Source: Comamonas endophytica (lineage in GTDB: Bacteria > Pseudomonadota > Gammaproteobacteria > Burkholderiales > Burkholderiaceae_C). From it: a stretch of DNA of 64,000 nucleotides. The stretch's first letter is position 1, and each line of letters starts with the position of its first letter. The translations under genes and the position numbers were made by a program. The DNA lies in NCBI RefSeq assembly GCF_023634805.2, contig NZ_CP106881.1:1581501-1645500 (forward strand), given 5' to 3'. Under the pieces are notes generated by a model. It saw nothing but the letters and a program-made list of their open reading frames with translations, ran no database searches and was not told where the DNA came from. Below are positions 50,815 to 60,733 of the stretch, piece by piece.

Positions 50815-51288
50815 TTAGAAGCGGAAGTGGCTGAATGCCTTGTTGGCTTCTGCCATGCGGTGCACTTCGTCACGCTTCTTCATCGCGCCGCCACGACCTT
50901 CGGTCGCTTCGAGCAGCTCGTTGGCCAGGCGCTGGGCCATGGACTTTTCACCGCGCTTGCGGGCAGCTTCCTTGATCCAGCGCATGGACAGGGCCAGGCG
51001 ACGGACAGGGCGCACTTCCACAGGCACCTGGTAGTTCGCACCACCCACGCGGCGGGACTTGACTTCCACCATGGGCTTCACGTTGTTGATGGCAACAACG
51101 AAGGCTTCCAGAGGATCCTTGTCGGGGTGCTTCTTTTGGATCAGTTCCAGGGCGCCGTAAATGATGCGCTCTGCAACTGCCTTCTTGCCGCCTTCCATGA
51201 TCACGTTCATGAATTTGGACAGCTCTACGTTGCCGAACTTGGGATCCGGCAGAATTTCACGTTTGGGGACTTCGCGACGACGTGGCAT
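50815..51288 (-). CDS. rpsG: 30S ribosomal protein S7
   Basis: 157 residues. Nucleates assembly of the 30S head; [20 protein letters not shown] and [20 protein letters not shown] are typical. In E. coli S7 represses the str operon. A long hairpin with 8-bp GC arms (50761-50789) follows the stop in the 145-base gap before fusA. Confidence 0.98.
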   Translation of the reverse strand: MPRRREVPKREILPDPKFGNVELSKFMNVIMEGGKKAVAERIIYGALELIQKKHPDKDPLEAFVVAINNVKPMVEVKSRRVGGANYQVPVEVRPVRRLALSMRWIKEAARKRGEKSMAQRLANELLEATEGRGGAMKKRDEVHRMAEANKAFSHFRF

Positions 51289-51450
51289 TTTTTACCTCTA
51301 TCTTTGCTTCAGTTGGCATCTTTTCAGACACCGCGAGAGCCAACAGGACTCCCACTTACTCGACCCACGCAAAACACTTGCGCTTGGGGTCACTACGTTT
51401 GCACCGCCTGCCTGGCAGGCAAACACCGAAAAATCTGTCTACAGGAAGGC

Positions 51451-51828
51451 TCAGGCCTTCTTGGGACGCTTGGCACCGTACTTCGAACGGGCTTGCTTGC
51501 GATCCTTGACGCCTTGCAGGTCCAGCGAACCGCGGACGATGTGGTAACGCACACCGGGCAAGTCCTTGACACGACCGCCGCGAACCAGCACGACGCTGTG
51601 TTCCTGCAGGTTGTGGCCTTCACCGCCGATGTAGGAGATGACTTCAAAACCGTTGGTCAGGCGCACCTTGGCGACCTTACGCAGAGCGGAGTTGGGCTTC
51701 TTGGGCGTCGTGGTGTACACACGGGTGCACACGCCGCGGCGCTGGGGGGAGTTTTCCATCGCGGGGCTCTTGGACTTGATCGTTTCGACCGAGCGCCCCT
51801 GACGAACGAGCTGGTTAATGGTTGGCAT
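51451..51828 (-). CDS. rpsL: 30S ribosomal protein S12
   Basis: 125 residues from the ATG giving [12 protein letters not shown]. Decoding-centre protein. Lys43 ([13 protein letters not shown]) and Lys88 ([14 protein letters not shown]) are both wild type, so no streptomycin-resistance change is present. First gene of the str operon, about 65 bases downstream of a good promoter. Confidence 0.98.
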   Translation of the reverse strand: MPTINQLVRQGRSVETIKSKSPAMENSPQRRGVCTRVYTTTPKKPNSALRKVAKVRLTNGFEVISYIGGEGHNLQEHSVVLVRGGRVKDLPGVRYHIVRGSLDLQGVKDRKQARSKYGAKRPKKA

Positions 51829-51892
51829 GTATACGTCCCTAAACGTAAAAAACGAAAACGTGAATCCCTTCGGAATTTCCGAAAAGCATTCG

Positions 51893-51921
51893 ACTGTAGC
51901 AGCTTGGGCTTGGCAAAGCAA
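51893..51921 (-). promoter_or_regulatory. str operon promoter
   Basis: TTGCTT, 17 bases, TACAGT on the minus strand, a good sigma-70 type arrangement. The leader that follows contains a perfect TTCGGAA-T-TTCCGAA palindrome (51869-51883). The core TGCTACAGTCGAAT is shared with the tRNA-Tyr promoter region. The remaining 300 bases to the next gene hold the repeat pair below. Confidence 0.65.
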
Positions 51922-51988
51922 GCCTGGCTCCTGGCACCCCTGCTCGGATGACTTGTATTTGGGTACGGGCTCGTGGGCAGGCCCGTCC

Positions 51989-52144
51989 TCCTTCGACGGG
52001 GTCGCCTAGACAAGCTCAGGACGAACGGATGAGGGGCGTTGCGGTCACGAAGTTTGAACAGTGCCGGCCAGGGCGAAGACAAAGATGTCTGATTGAAATA
52101 CGGAGCACCAACCGTTCGTCCTGAGCCTGTCGAAGGATGAACGG
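51989..52144. repeat. inverted pair of dispersed palindromic repeats
   Basis: A 15-base arm GCTCAGGACGAACGG (52014-52028) and its exact complement CCGTTCGTCCTGAGC (52112-52126) face each other across 83 bases. Each arm belongs to a 35-40 base element including CCTTCGAC / GTCGAAGG. Degenerate copies are at 36546 and 58573. Confidence 0.8.
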
Positions 52145-52218
52145 CCTGCCCTCAAGCGAAAGCCCTAGCCTTACCCTTAGTGCGCTGCCGTGCAATGTGC
52201 TCTAACTGCTTCGAATTC

Positions 52219-53385
52219 TCACTTGATCCAAAGACGGATCGCATCCCACAGCCGGCCGAAGAAGCCTGCCTGCTCGACCGCCTCCAGTGCCACCAGCGGC
52301 ACTTCCGCCACGACCTTGTCGTCCAGCGTCACCTTGAGCGTGCCCATGGCCTGGCCCTTGGTGAAGGGCGCGATCAGCGGATCCTGGCGCACGACCTCGG
52401 TCTTGAGCTTGCCGCCCGAGCCCGCGGGCACCGTGACGACGATCGGCTTGGCCTGGCCGATCTGGATGGTGCTGGCCTGGCCCTTCCAGACCGCGGGCGT
52501 GGCCACCGGCTGGCCGGCGTCGAACAGCTTGACCGAATCGAAGGCGGTGTAGCCCCAGTTCAGCAGCTTCTGGCTTTCGGTGGCGCGCGAGTTGGCGCTG
52601 GCCGCGCCCAGCACGATCGACAGCAGGCGGCGCTCGCCGACCTGCGGCATGGTGCGCTTGGATGTGGACACCAGGCAATAGCCAGCCGCGGCGGTATGGC
52701 CGGTCTTCAGGCCGTCGACGGTGGGGTCGCGGAACAGCAGCGTGTTGCGGTTGGTGCCGTTCGACGCGGGCGTGCCTTCATAGTGGTACTGCTTGGTCGC
52801 GTAGTAGTGCATGTACTCGGGGAAGTCCTGCATCAGACGCTGCGCCAGGATGGACAGGTCGCGCGCCGTCGTCAGGTGGCCCGGCTCGGTCAGGCCTTCG
52901 GGGTTCTTGTAGTTCGTGCCCTTCATGCCCAGGGCCTTGGCCTGCTCGTTCATCAGGCGCACGAAATTTTCCAGCGAACCGCCGACGCCCTCGGCCAGCG
53001 CCACAGTGGCGTCGTTGCCCGACTGCACGATCATGCCCTTGATCAGGTCGTCGACGGGCACCTGCATCTTCGGGTCGATGAACATGCGCGAGCCGGGCAT
53101 CTTCCAGGCGCGCTCGCTGACCGGGAAGCGCTGCTCGAGCGTGATCTTCTTGGCGCGCAGCGCATCGAACACCAGGTAGCCGGTCATCAGCTTGGTCAGC
53201 GAGGCCTGCTCGATGGGGGCGTCGATGTCCTTGGCGCCCAGCACCTGGTTGGCCGTCACATCGACCAACAGGTAGTTGCGGGCGGCGATCTCGGGCGGCT
53301 GGGGCAGGCTGATCTGGGCGAGGGCAAGGGCAGGCGCGATTGCCGCGGTCGCGGCAAGTACACGCAAGGTGCGGATGAGGGTCAT
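52219..53385 (-). CDS. D-alanyl-D-alanine carboxypeptidase (PBP5/6 family)
   Basis: 388 residues. Signal peptide (1-23, cleaved after ALA). Penicillin-binding motifs: SLTK with the nucleophile Ser62 and Lys65, SGN at 121-123, and KTG at 226-228. It trims the fifth D-Ala from peptidoglycan stem peptides. The final residues FFGRLWDAIRLWIK form an amphipathic helix of the kind that anchors PBP5/6 to the inner membrane. Last gene of a minus-strand run beginning at hemJ; 77 bases after the hydrolase gene. Confidence 0.95.
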   Translation of the reverse strand: MTLIRTLRVLAATAAIAPALALAQISLPQPPEIAARNYLLVDVTANQVLGAKDIDAPIEQASLTKLMTGYLVFDALRAKKITLEQRFPVSERAWKMPGSRMFIDPKMQVPVDDLIKGMIVQSGNDATVALAEGVGGSLENFVRLMNEQAKALGMKGTNYKNPEGLTEPGHLTTARDLSILAQRLMQDFPEYMHYYATKQYHYEGTPASNGTNRNTLLFRDPTVDGLKTGHTAAAGYCLVSTSKRTMPQVGERRLLSIVLGAASANSRATESQKLLNWGYTAFDSVKLFDAGQPVATPAVWKGQASTIQIGQAKPIVVTVPAGSGGKLKTEVVRQDPLIAPFTKGQAMGTLKVTLDDKVVAEVPLVALEAVEQAGFFGRLWDAIRLWIK

Positions 53386-53462
53386 TTGAGGCTCGGAGAA
53401 AGACTGAAAAACGCCCGCCGGTGCAGCGGGAGGGGAAGCGTGCGGGCGGCTGCGGCTGGGCG

Positions 53463-54104
53463 TCACAGCCCCGGCAGCAGGTGGCGCACCACCAGGCTCT
53501 TGAGCAGCGGCAATTGTCCGTGAAAGAAATGGCCGCCCCCTGGAACAACTGTGACAGGGAGTATCTGCGGGCGCGCCCAATCCATGACCGAGGCCAGCTC
53601 CACGGTATCGTCGGCCTCGCCGTGGATCACCAGCGTGCGCTGCTGGGCCTCGGGCGGCACTGGCGCGACGCTGAAGCGGCTGGTGGCCGTGCCGACCAGC
53701 ACCGCGCGCTCGATCCGCCCCTCGGGCCACAGCTGCGCCAGCGCATGGCTGGTCACGAAGGCGCCAAAGGAGAAGCCGGCCAGCGCGATCGGGCCTTCGG
53801 GCGCGACCTGGCGCACGACCTCGAGCAGGTCCTGCAGCTCGGCCCCGCCCGCATCGTAGGTGCCGGCGCTGGCGCCCACGCCGCGGAAGTTGAAGCGCAC
53901 GGCGGTGAAACCGCTTTGCACGAAGGCGCGTGCCAGGGTCTGCACCACCTTGTTGTCCATGCTGCCGCCAAACAGCGGGTGCGGATGGGCGATGACGGCG
54001 ACGCCGCGCGGCGCCTGGCCTGCGGTCAGTTGGGGGGCGTCACGCAGCGCCTCGATGGCGCCGGCGGCGCCCGTCAGGGTCAAGCGTTCGGTCTGGGCAT
54101 TCAC
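53463..54104 (-). CDS. alpha/beta hydrolase
   Basis: 213 residues from a GTG start with a GGAA site 7 bases upstream. Nucleophile elbow GFSFGAF; oxyanion region AHPHPLFGGSMDNKV; catalytic His in GGGHFFHGQ. The AHPHPL motif matches a small bacterial family of uncharacterised cytosolic hydrolases. The substrate is not known. It lies between the ferredoxin and carboxypeptidase genes. Confidence 0.88.
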   Translation of the reverse strand: MNAQTERLTLTGAAGAIEALRDAPQLTAGQAPRGVAVIAHPHPLFGGSMDNKVVQTLARAFVQSGFTAVRFNFRGVGASAGTYDAGGAELQDLLEVVRQVAPEGPIALAGFSFGAFVTSHALAQLWPEGRIERAVLVGTATSRFSVAPVPPEAQQRTLVIHGEADDTVELASVMDWARPQILPVTVVPGGGHFFHGQLPLLKSLVVRHLLPGL

Positions 54105-54170
54105 GTTGCAATTCCAGGGAGGCGAATGGTTCCGCCTGAAAAACAAAAGGCTGCTGGGATGGAGCGCGTT

Positions 54171-54653
54171 TCAGCGGCCGAGTTCCGGCGGCGTGAGCAG
54201 GCGCTCGACGATCTGGCCGTTCTTCAGATGCGACTCGACGATCTCGTCGATATCGTCATTGTCCACAAAGGTGTACCAGGTGCCTTCGGGATAGACCACG
54301 GCCACCGGCCCGCCCGCGCAGCGATCCAGGCAGCCGGCCTTGTTGACGCGCACCTTGCCCGGGCCGGACAGGCCCGCGGCCTTGACCTGGGACTTGCAGC
54401 GGTCGAAAGCGGCCTTGGCGCCATGCAGCGCGCAGCAGTCCTCACCGTTTTGACGCTCGTTCAAGCAGAAGAAAATATGGCGGGCATAGTAGTTGCTCTC
54501 CCCTGAGCGGCTCACGCCGCTTCCCCCCAGGGGGACGGCACCGTCGGTGCGGGGCGGCCCTTCCTCGGTGCCCTGCCGCTGGGCCATGCCAATTTCATCG
54601 GCTGCTAGAGCTGCCTGGGCTGCGGATAGCTGATTGGAAGTGTTGTCGCTCAT
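54171..54653 (-). CDS. (2Fe-2S) ferredoxin with repeat-derived N-terminal insertion
   Basis: 160 residues. The C-terminal 105 residues form a thioredoxin-like ferredoxin: Cys63 in HIFFCLNERQNGEDCCALHG, then Cys73/74, and Cys108 and Cys112 in NKAGCLDRCAGGPVAVVYP. Typical homologues have about 110-125 residues. The extra part, residues 23-52, is coded by a palindrome-rich repeat that has stayed in frame. It may accept or pass electrons, partner unknown. It follows the vanZ-like gene by 16 bases. Confidence 0.9.
   Translation of the reverse strand: MSDNTSNQLSAAQAALAADEIGMAQRQGTEEGPPRTDGAVPLGGSGVSRSGESNYYARHIFFCLNERQNGEDCCALHGAKAAFDRCKSQVKAAGLSGPGKVRVNKAGCLDRCAGGPVAVVYPEGTWYTFVDNDDIDEIVESHLKNGQIVERLLTPPELGR
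54498..54587 (-). repeat. repeat element inserted in-frame in the ferredoxin gene
   Basis: Codes for MAQRQGTEEGPPRTDG then AVPLGGSGVSRSGE. The DNA contains stem-forming parts (GAGCGGC-TCAC-GCCGCTT, GCACC-GTC-GGTGC) and looks like the GC-rich intergenic repeats of Comamonadaceae. I recall similar peptide strings in unrelated proteins of this family. Ends are approximate. Confidence 0.6.
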
Positions 54654-54669
54654 GGCGCCCATTCTAGGC

Positions 54670-55776
54670 CTACCCCTTGGAGGATGTGCGCTCGCGCCGC
54701 GCCACCATGAGCAGCACGTAGACCAGCGCGGCATAGGGCCAGAGCCAGCCCAGCCACTGGCCCAGGCCATAGAAGCGGATGAAGCGCCCCTGCTCCCAGG
54801 TCTGCAGCGTCTGCGCGAAATAGGCGCTGGTCGGCGCCTGGTTGAGCAGGCTCAGCTGCCACATCAGCACCAGCAGCAGCACCGCCGCGCAGGCGCGCGC
54901 GGGCAGCGCGATCAGCGCGGCGGCCAGCGCCAGCGCGAACCAGATCGCCAGATGGGCCGGCAGCCCCAGCCATTCCCAGGCATGCACGGGACCGTAGCTC
55001 AGCGCGGCCGACAGCGCCGTAGCCGCGATGCCCAGCCCGACGCCCAGCACCGCCAGCACCGCGCGGCGCCCGATGTTGGGCACCACGCAATAGGCCAGCA
55101 GGCAGGGCGCCAGCAGGCCCAGCACCTCGCACAGCAGCTCGCCGCCCGGCGACAGCGGCACCAGCGGCGTGTCGCGCAGCGGCAGCCAGTCGAGAAAGGG
55201 CGTGCCCTCGAGCAGCTCGGTCAGGAAGGACTCGAGGCGCTCGAACACCTGGCCCAGGCTGAAAGGCACCGCCGCCGGCACCAGCAGCGCCACGGGCCAG
55301 AGCACCAGCAGCACGATGGCGCCGCGCGCCTGGGCCGTGAACCAGCGCGCGCGGAACAGGCTCCAGCGGTCGATGGCGCCCAGGCGCTCGAGCGCCAGCG
55401 CCAGCAGCGCGCCGAGCAGCGTGCCGGCGGCGTTCAGCGCCAGGTCCATGTTGGAGGGCACGCGCCGCGGCAGGTAGATCTGCAGGAACTCCATGGCCGC
55501 CGACAACAGCGTGCCCGCGAGGGCCGCGACCGGCACCGCCGCGCGTGGCGCATCGGAGCGCAGCAGCGCCAGCGCCAGCAGGAAGCCCAGCGGGCCGTAG
55601 CCGACGATGTTGATGTTGACGTCGAACCAGGTCCAGTACGGAGGGGGAATGTCGGCCGAGAAGAACACCCAGGGGTTGATGCCCTGGGCGCGCCAGCCGG
55701 CGAAGGGAAACAGGCTGGCGAAGACGATCAGCGCCGCATACACCAGCGCCAGCGGCCAGGCGGAAGTCTTGTGCAC
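54670..55776 (-). CDS. VanZ-like membrane protein
   Basis: 368 residues from a GTG start with about ten hydrophobic segments. The VanZ-type signature is in the N-terminal third: FDVNINIVGYGPLGFLLALA then SAAMEFLQIYLPRRVPSNMD and LALNAAGTLLG. Beyond residue 145 there is a second membrane region not found in short VanZ proteins. The role outside teicoplanin resistance is unknown; chromosomal copies are common. 19 bases after hemJ. Confidence 0.85.
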   Translation of the reverse strand: MHKTSAWPLALVYAALIVFASLFPFAGWRAQGINPWVFFSADIPPPYWTWFDVNINIVGYGPLGFLLALALLRSDAPRAAVPVAALAGTLLSAAMEFLQIYLPRRVPSNMDLALNAAGTLLGALLALALERLGAIDRWSLFRARWFTAQARGAIVLLVLWPVALLVPAAVPFSLGQVFERLESFLTELLEGTPFLDWLPLRDTPLVPLSPGGELLCEVLGLLAPCLLAYCVVPNIGRRAVLAVLGVGLGIAATALSAALSYGPVHAWEWLGLPAHLAIWFALALAAALIALPARACAAVLLLVLMWQLSLLNQAPTSAYFAQTLQTWEQGRFIRFYGLGQWLGWLWPYAALVYVLLMVARRERTSSKG

Positions 55777-55795
55777 TGCGCCGCGGCTCCCGGCG

Positions 55796-57380
<1,585 letters not shown>

Positions 57381-57436
57381 GCGGCTCATGCCGGGCGGCC
57401 GGCCCCGGCTTCCTCCGGGACCGCTAGACTCGCGCC

Positions 57437-58549
57437 ATGCGCACGCTTCACATTGCCGCCACCGGCCCCGCCCAGGACCTGGGCGAGGAGCTGCCGCTGG
57501 CGCCTTCCTCTGCCACGGGCTTCTATTGGGTCTCGTGCACCCGCGCCGAGTTTGCCGCCCAGCTGCCGGCGCTGCAGGCCATGCTGCACAGGCAGTGCGG
57601 CATGGCGCTGGTCGACCTGCATGTCTCCGACCTGCTCAACGCGCAACTGCCGTCGAATTACGACGCGACTTCGCAATATGACCTGATGGTGTTCCAGCGC
57701 CTGGCCTCGGCGGAAAGCGGCGAGGCAGCGCCAGGCGCGCCACCGGCCGGTGCGCAGCATGGCGCGCCGGTGCTGGCGCGCATCGTGACGCGGCCCGTGG
57801 GCATGGTGGTGTTCGATCATCTGCTGCTGACCGTGCATCCCGAGGCCTGCCCGGTGCGCGCCCATTTCGTGCAGCGGCTGCTGTCGGAGCAGCCGACCGA
57901 CACGCGTGGCGGCCAGGCCCGGCGCACCAGCAGCCCGGCCGACCTGATGCTGCGGCTGGTCAACCATATGGTGGACAGTTACCTGGAGCTGCGCCGCGAG
58001 CTCACGCGCCAGCTCGACCACTGGCAGGCGGCACTGCTCGAGCCCAAGGCGCGCATCTCCAACTGGAGCGCGATCCTCGATGCCCGGCTGGCGCTGCACC
58101 AGCTCGACGAGATCTGCGAAGACCAGCGCGCCGCGATCCAGGAATGGATCGAGGCGCTGGACGCCTGGCCCCCGGAAGCCATGCCCCACGCGCAGCGCGA
58201 GCGCGAGCTGCTCAAGGTGCGCTCGCGTGACGTGCTGGAACATATCGAGCGCGTGGTCCACCACGTGCGCCGCCTGGAGCAAAGCGCCGAAACCGCGGTG
58301 CAGATGCACTTCTCGCTGCAGAGCAACCGCGCCAACGACATCATGCGCACGCTGACCACGATCACCGCCGTGTTCCTTCCGCTGAACCTGATTGCCGCGG
58401 TGTTCGGCATGAACTTCGAGTTCATTCCGCTCGTGCACAAGCAGGACGGCTTCTGGTGGGCCATGGCCGGCATGGTCGTGGTGTCGCTGGTGCTGATCGC
58501 CTACTTCTGGCGCAAGCGGTACCTGGAGCACATCGACAGGGATGTTTGA
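57437..58549 (+). CDS. corA: CorA-family divalent cation transporter
   Basis: 370 residues. The large N-terminal cytoplasmic domain is followed by two C-terminal membrane helices. The pore signature GMN is at 324-326 in IAAVFGMNFEFIPL; the short C-terminus is Arg/Lys-rich. Probably imports Mg2+, though Co2+ or Ni2+ cannot be ruled out. It starts 56 bases after hemB and may be co-transcribed with it, which fits a Mg-dependent HemB. Confidence 0.93.
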   Translation: MRTLHIAATGPAQDLGEELPLAPSSATGFYWVSCTRAEFAAQLPALQAMLHRQCGMALVDLHVSDLLNAQLPSNYDATSQYDLMVFQRLASAESGEAAPGAPPAGAQHGAPVLARIVTRPVGMVVFDHLLLTVHPEACPVRAHFVQRLLSEQPTDTRGGQARRTSSPADLMLRLVNHMVDSYLELRRELTRQLDHWQAALLEPKARISNWSAILDARLALHQLDEICEDQRAAIQEWIEALDAWPPEAMPHAQRERELLKVRSRDVLEHIERVVHHVRRLEQSAETAVQMHFSLQSNRANDIMRTLTTITAVFLPLNLIAAVFGMNFEFIPLVHKQDGFWWAMAGMVVVSLVLIAYFWRKRYLEHIDRDV

Positions 58550-58572
58550 GGCGGGGCGATGGCTCGAGGATG

Positions 58573-58606
58573 GACGTTCATCCTTCGACGGGCTTACCGC
58601 GAACGT
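58573..58606. repeat. degenerate copy of the dispersed repeat
   Basis: GACGTTCATCCTTCGACGGG then CTTACCGCGAACG resembles the elements near 52.0 and 52.1 kb, in the 80-base gap between the convergent corA and hydrolase genes. Confidence 0.55.
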
Positions 58607-58629
58607 TCTTCAACGCTCGCCCAGCGCCT

Positions 58630-59319
58630 TCAAGCCAGGTACTTATCAAAAAATGCCAGCGTCCGATCGCGCGCCAGCAGCGCACTGGCTTCGTCATAGG
58701 AACCGCGCTGGTCGCAGTTGAAGCCATGGTCGGCATCGTAGAGATGCACTTCGACGTCCGGGTGGTCACGGTCGAAGGCCTGGACCGAGTCGAGCGGGAT
58801 CCAGTGGTCCTGGCGCGCGAAGTGGGCCAGCACCGGGCACAGCGCCTCGCGTCCCATTTCGGCGGGCGAGGTCATGCCGCCGCCGTAATAGCATACGGCC
58901 GCGGACAGGTCGGGAAGCGTGCAGGCGGCGCGCCAGCTCACCAGGCCGCCCCAGCAGAAGCCGACGATGCCGACCTTGCCGGCGCTGATGGCCGCAGCGT
59001 GCGCCACGGCGGCCTCGACTTCGGCCATGGCACCGGGTGCCGGCAGGGCCTCGGTCGCGGCCTTGAGCTCCTGGCCGCGCTTCATGTCGGCGCCTTCATA
59101 GCCCAGATTCACGTCGGGCTGCACGCGCGCGAACATCGAGGGTGCCACGGCAACGTAGCCGCGCGCCGCGAAGCGGTCGGCCACGGCCTGGATGTGGGCG
59201 TTGACGCCGAAGATCTCCTGCAGCACCACGATGGCGCCGCGCACCGGGCCGTCCGGCACAGCCACCCAGGCAGGTGCGACAAAACCGTCAGCCGAGGTCA
59301 AATTCACGAAACTTCCCAT
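58630..59319 (-). CDS. dienelactone hydrolase family protein
   Basis: 229 residues. Alpha/beta fold with Cys nucleophile in VGIVGFCWGGLVSW, catalytic Asp in ARQDHWIPLD and His in DADHGFNCDQRGSYD, the Cys-Asp-His triad of dienelactone hydrolases. No aromatic degradation genes are nearby, so the natural substrate is uncertain. Start MGSFVNLTSADG is family-typical. Confidence 0.92.
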   Translation of the reverse strand: MGSFVNLTSADGFVAPAWVAVPDGPVRGAIVVLQEIFGVNAHIQAVADRFAARGYVAVAPSMFARVQPDVNLGYEGADMKRGQELKAATEALPAPGAMAEVEAAVAHAAAISAGKVGIVGFCWGGLVSWRAACTLPDLSAAVCYYGGGMTSPAEMGREALCPVLAHFARQDHWIPLDSVQAFDRDHPDVEVHLYDADHGFNCDQRGSYDEASALLARDRTLAFFDKYLA

Positions 59320-59482
59320 GCTGTCTCCCTTTGCAATTGGTTGGCATCCACCTGCGCAGCGCCCGGGCCGCGGCAGGTGCCGTAACGCGCGGCAATGCGC
59401 GAGTCCACTGCTGCATTCTTACAGGAGAAAGCGGGATGCACCAGCCGCCGCGAGCATAGGCCCGAGGCGCGTGGCAGCCTGC

Positions 59483-59860
59483 TCAGGAAGCTGCCGATGC
59501 CGGCGTTGCACTGACGCAGGGTGCGAGCCGGTGCTGCAGCAAGGCGCCGCACTGCGCCGGCCCGCCGACGCGATGCATTGCAACCCGGCGCCTGCTTGCC
59601 TGCCGCAGGGCGTGGCGCTGCACCTGCAGCTCGCTCCTGGCCACCTCGGCATGGTGAAAGGCCTGCTGTCGGCAGAACACTGCCTCGCCCCCGTCAAGCT
59701 GCACGCATTGCGCGATGTCCTGTTGCAACTGCTGGGAAATACGGCGTTTTGTCGCCATCTGCTGGGAAGCTGCCGAGCCCATGGCCATACTGGCCAAGGC
59801 TGCGACAGCCGAAAGAATGCAGATGCACAACGGCACCTGCAGGTGGTGTGGGGAGCGCAT
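59483..59860 (-). CDS. small secreted hypothetical protein
   Basis: 125 residues from the ATG giving MRSPHHLQVPLCICILSAVA, with a good hydrophobic signal segment (about 8-25) and a GGAAGGA site close upstream. The mature part has QQDIAQCVQLDGGEAVFCRQ, a Cys-x10-Cys spacing that recalls small periplasmic proteins common in Burkholderiales, but the C-terminal 50 residues are not recognisable and may be out of frame or decayed. Function unknown. An AT-rich island with inverted repeats lies directly upstream. Confidence 0.5.
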   Translation of the reverse strand: MRSPHHLQVPLCICILSAVAALASMAMGSAASQQMATKRRISQQLQQDIAQCVQLDGGEAVFCRQQAFHHAEVARSELQVQRHALRQASRRRVAMHRVGGPAQCGALLQHRLAPCVSATPASAAS

Positions 59861-59924
59861 GGTTCCTTCCATTTCTTCTCGCAGCAGCCCAAGGGGACGC
59901 TGGATCGACACATTGATTAGTTTT

Positions 59925-59948
59925 TACAATCGATATTGTAGTATCGAT
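59925..59948. promoter_or_regulatory. operator-like nested inverted repeats in an AT-rich island
   Basis: TACAAT-CGAT-ATTGTA (59925-59940) overlaps ATCGATA-TTGTAG-TATCGAT (59929-59948), a perfect 7-bp pair. A minus-strand TACAAT could be the -10 of the small secreted gene. The 186-base gap around it is much richer in A/T than its surroundings. Confidence 0.5.
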
Positions 59949-60046
59949 GCATTTATTGATGTGTGCTTTGAAGGAAACGGCATGCGCTCGAGTGCGCGAA
60001 AGATACACCGGCCCGTTGCCGGCTCCACCGCCGCGGCACCGACCAT

Positions 60047-60724
60047 TCAATGCCCCAGCTGGCTCAGCCATGCCTGCAACTCGGCAATCACCTGATCGGT
60101 GGCTTGCGTCAGTGCGCGCACGCCGCTGGCCGCGTCCGGGCTGGCGGCGGGGTGCTGGGCCACGAAGGTGGTCTGGCCCAGCAGCACGTCGCCCTGTGCC
60201 TGGCGGTCCACCAGCGTGGCGCGCAGCCGCACCCAGCCGACGCTGTCCTGCGCAGAGCGGAACACATGGCTGAATTCCTCGAGCTCGACCTTGAGCACTG
60301 CGGGCGTCTGCCCCTCGACCTTGGGCTGCGCGGTGCCGTCGCCGCCCAGCAGCACCGCACGATCACGCCCCAGACCGCTGCTCAGCCGCTGCTGCACCAG
60401 CTGTGCGGGCGGCAGCGTCCAGCGCGCCAGCTGGTAGGGACGCACCACCTGCGATTCGGCATAGGCCAGGCGGTAGAGCACGGAGGTCTCGGAGTCGCGC
60501 AGGCCCGGGGCTTCGACTTCGGCCAGCGCGATGGCGGGCCGTGGCACCTGGGGCACGGCGGCCGCCGCAGCCGCCGCCGCAGGCATGACGGGACCAAAGT
60601 CATAGCGCACGGGCTGCGCCGGCGGACGCGGCAGCACCGAGCAGCCGGCCAGCCACAGGCAGGCGATGGAGGCGGCGGCCCGCAGCGCGCCGCGGCGTGC
60701 GATCTCGGGGAAAGAAGCGGACAT
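60047..60724 (-). CDS. ABC transport auxiliary lipoprotein (PqiC/DUF330-like)
   Basis: 225 residues. Signal peptide with lipobox LAGC, then a conserved YDFGP segment and a domain with RPAIALAEVEAPGLRDSETS, VLYRLAYAESQVVRPYQLARW and LVQQRLSSGL, as in ABC_trans_aux proteins found with MCE systems. Probably outer-membrane anchored and helps lipid transfer from the MCE protein. Last gene of the Mla-type operon, 9 bases after the MCE gene. Confidence 0.88.
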   Translation of the reverse strand: MSASFPEIARRGALRAAASIACLWLAGCSVLPRPPAQPVRYDFGPVMPAAAAAAAAVPQVPRPAIALAEVEAPGLRDSETSVLYRLAYAESQVVRPYQLARWTLPPAQLVQQRLSSGLGRDRAVLLGGDGTAQPKVEGQTPAVLKVELEEFSHVFRSAQDSVGWVRLRATLVDRQAQGDVLLGQTTFVAQHPAASPDAASGVRALTQATDQVIAELQAWLSQLGH

Positions 60725-60733
60725 GGCGGATTC

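Noticed and set aside
51828..51921. A longer S12 protein beginning upstream of MPTINQ
   Set aside because: The extension lies in the promoter and leader, and every known S12 begins at the chosen ATG.
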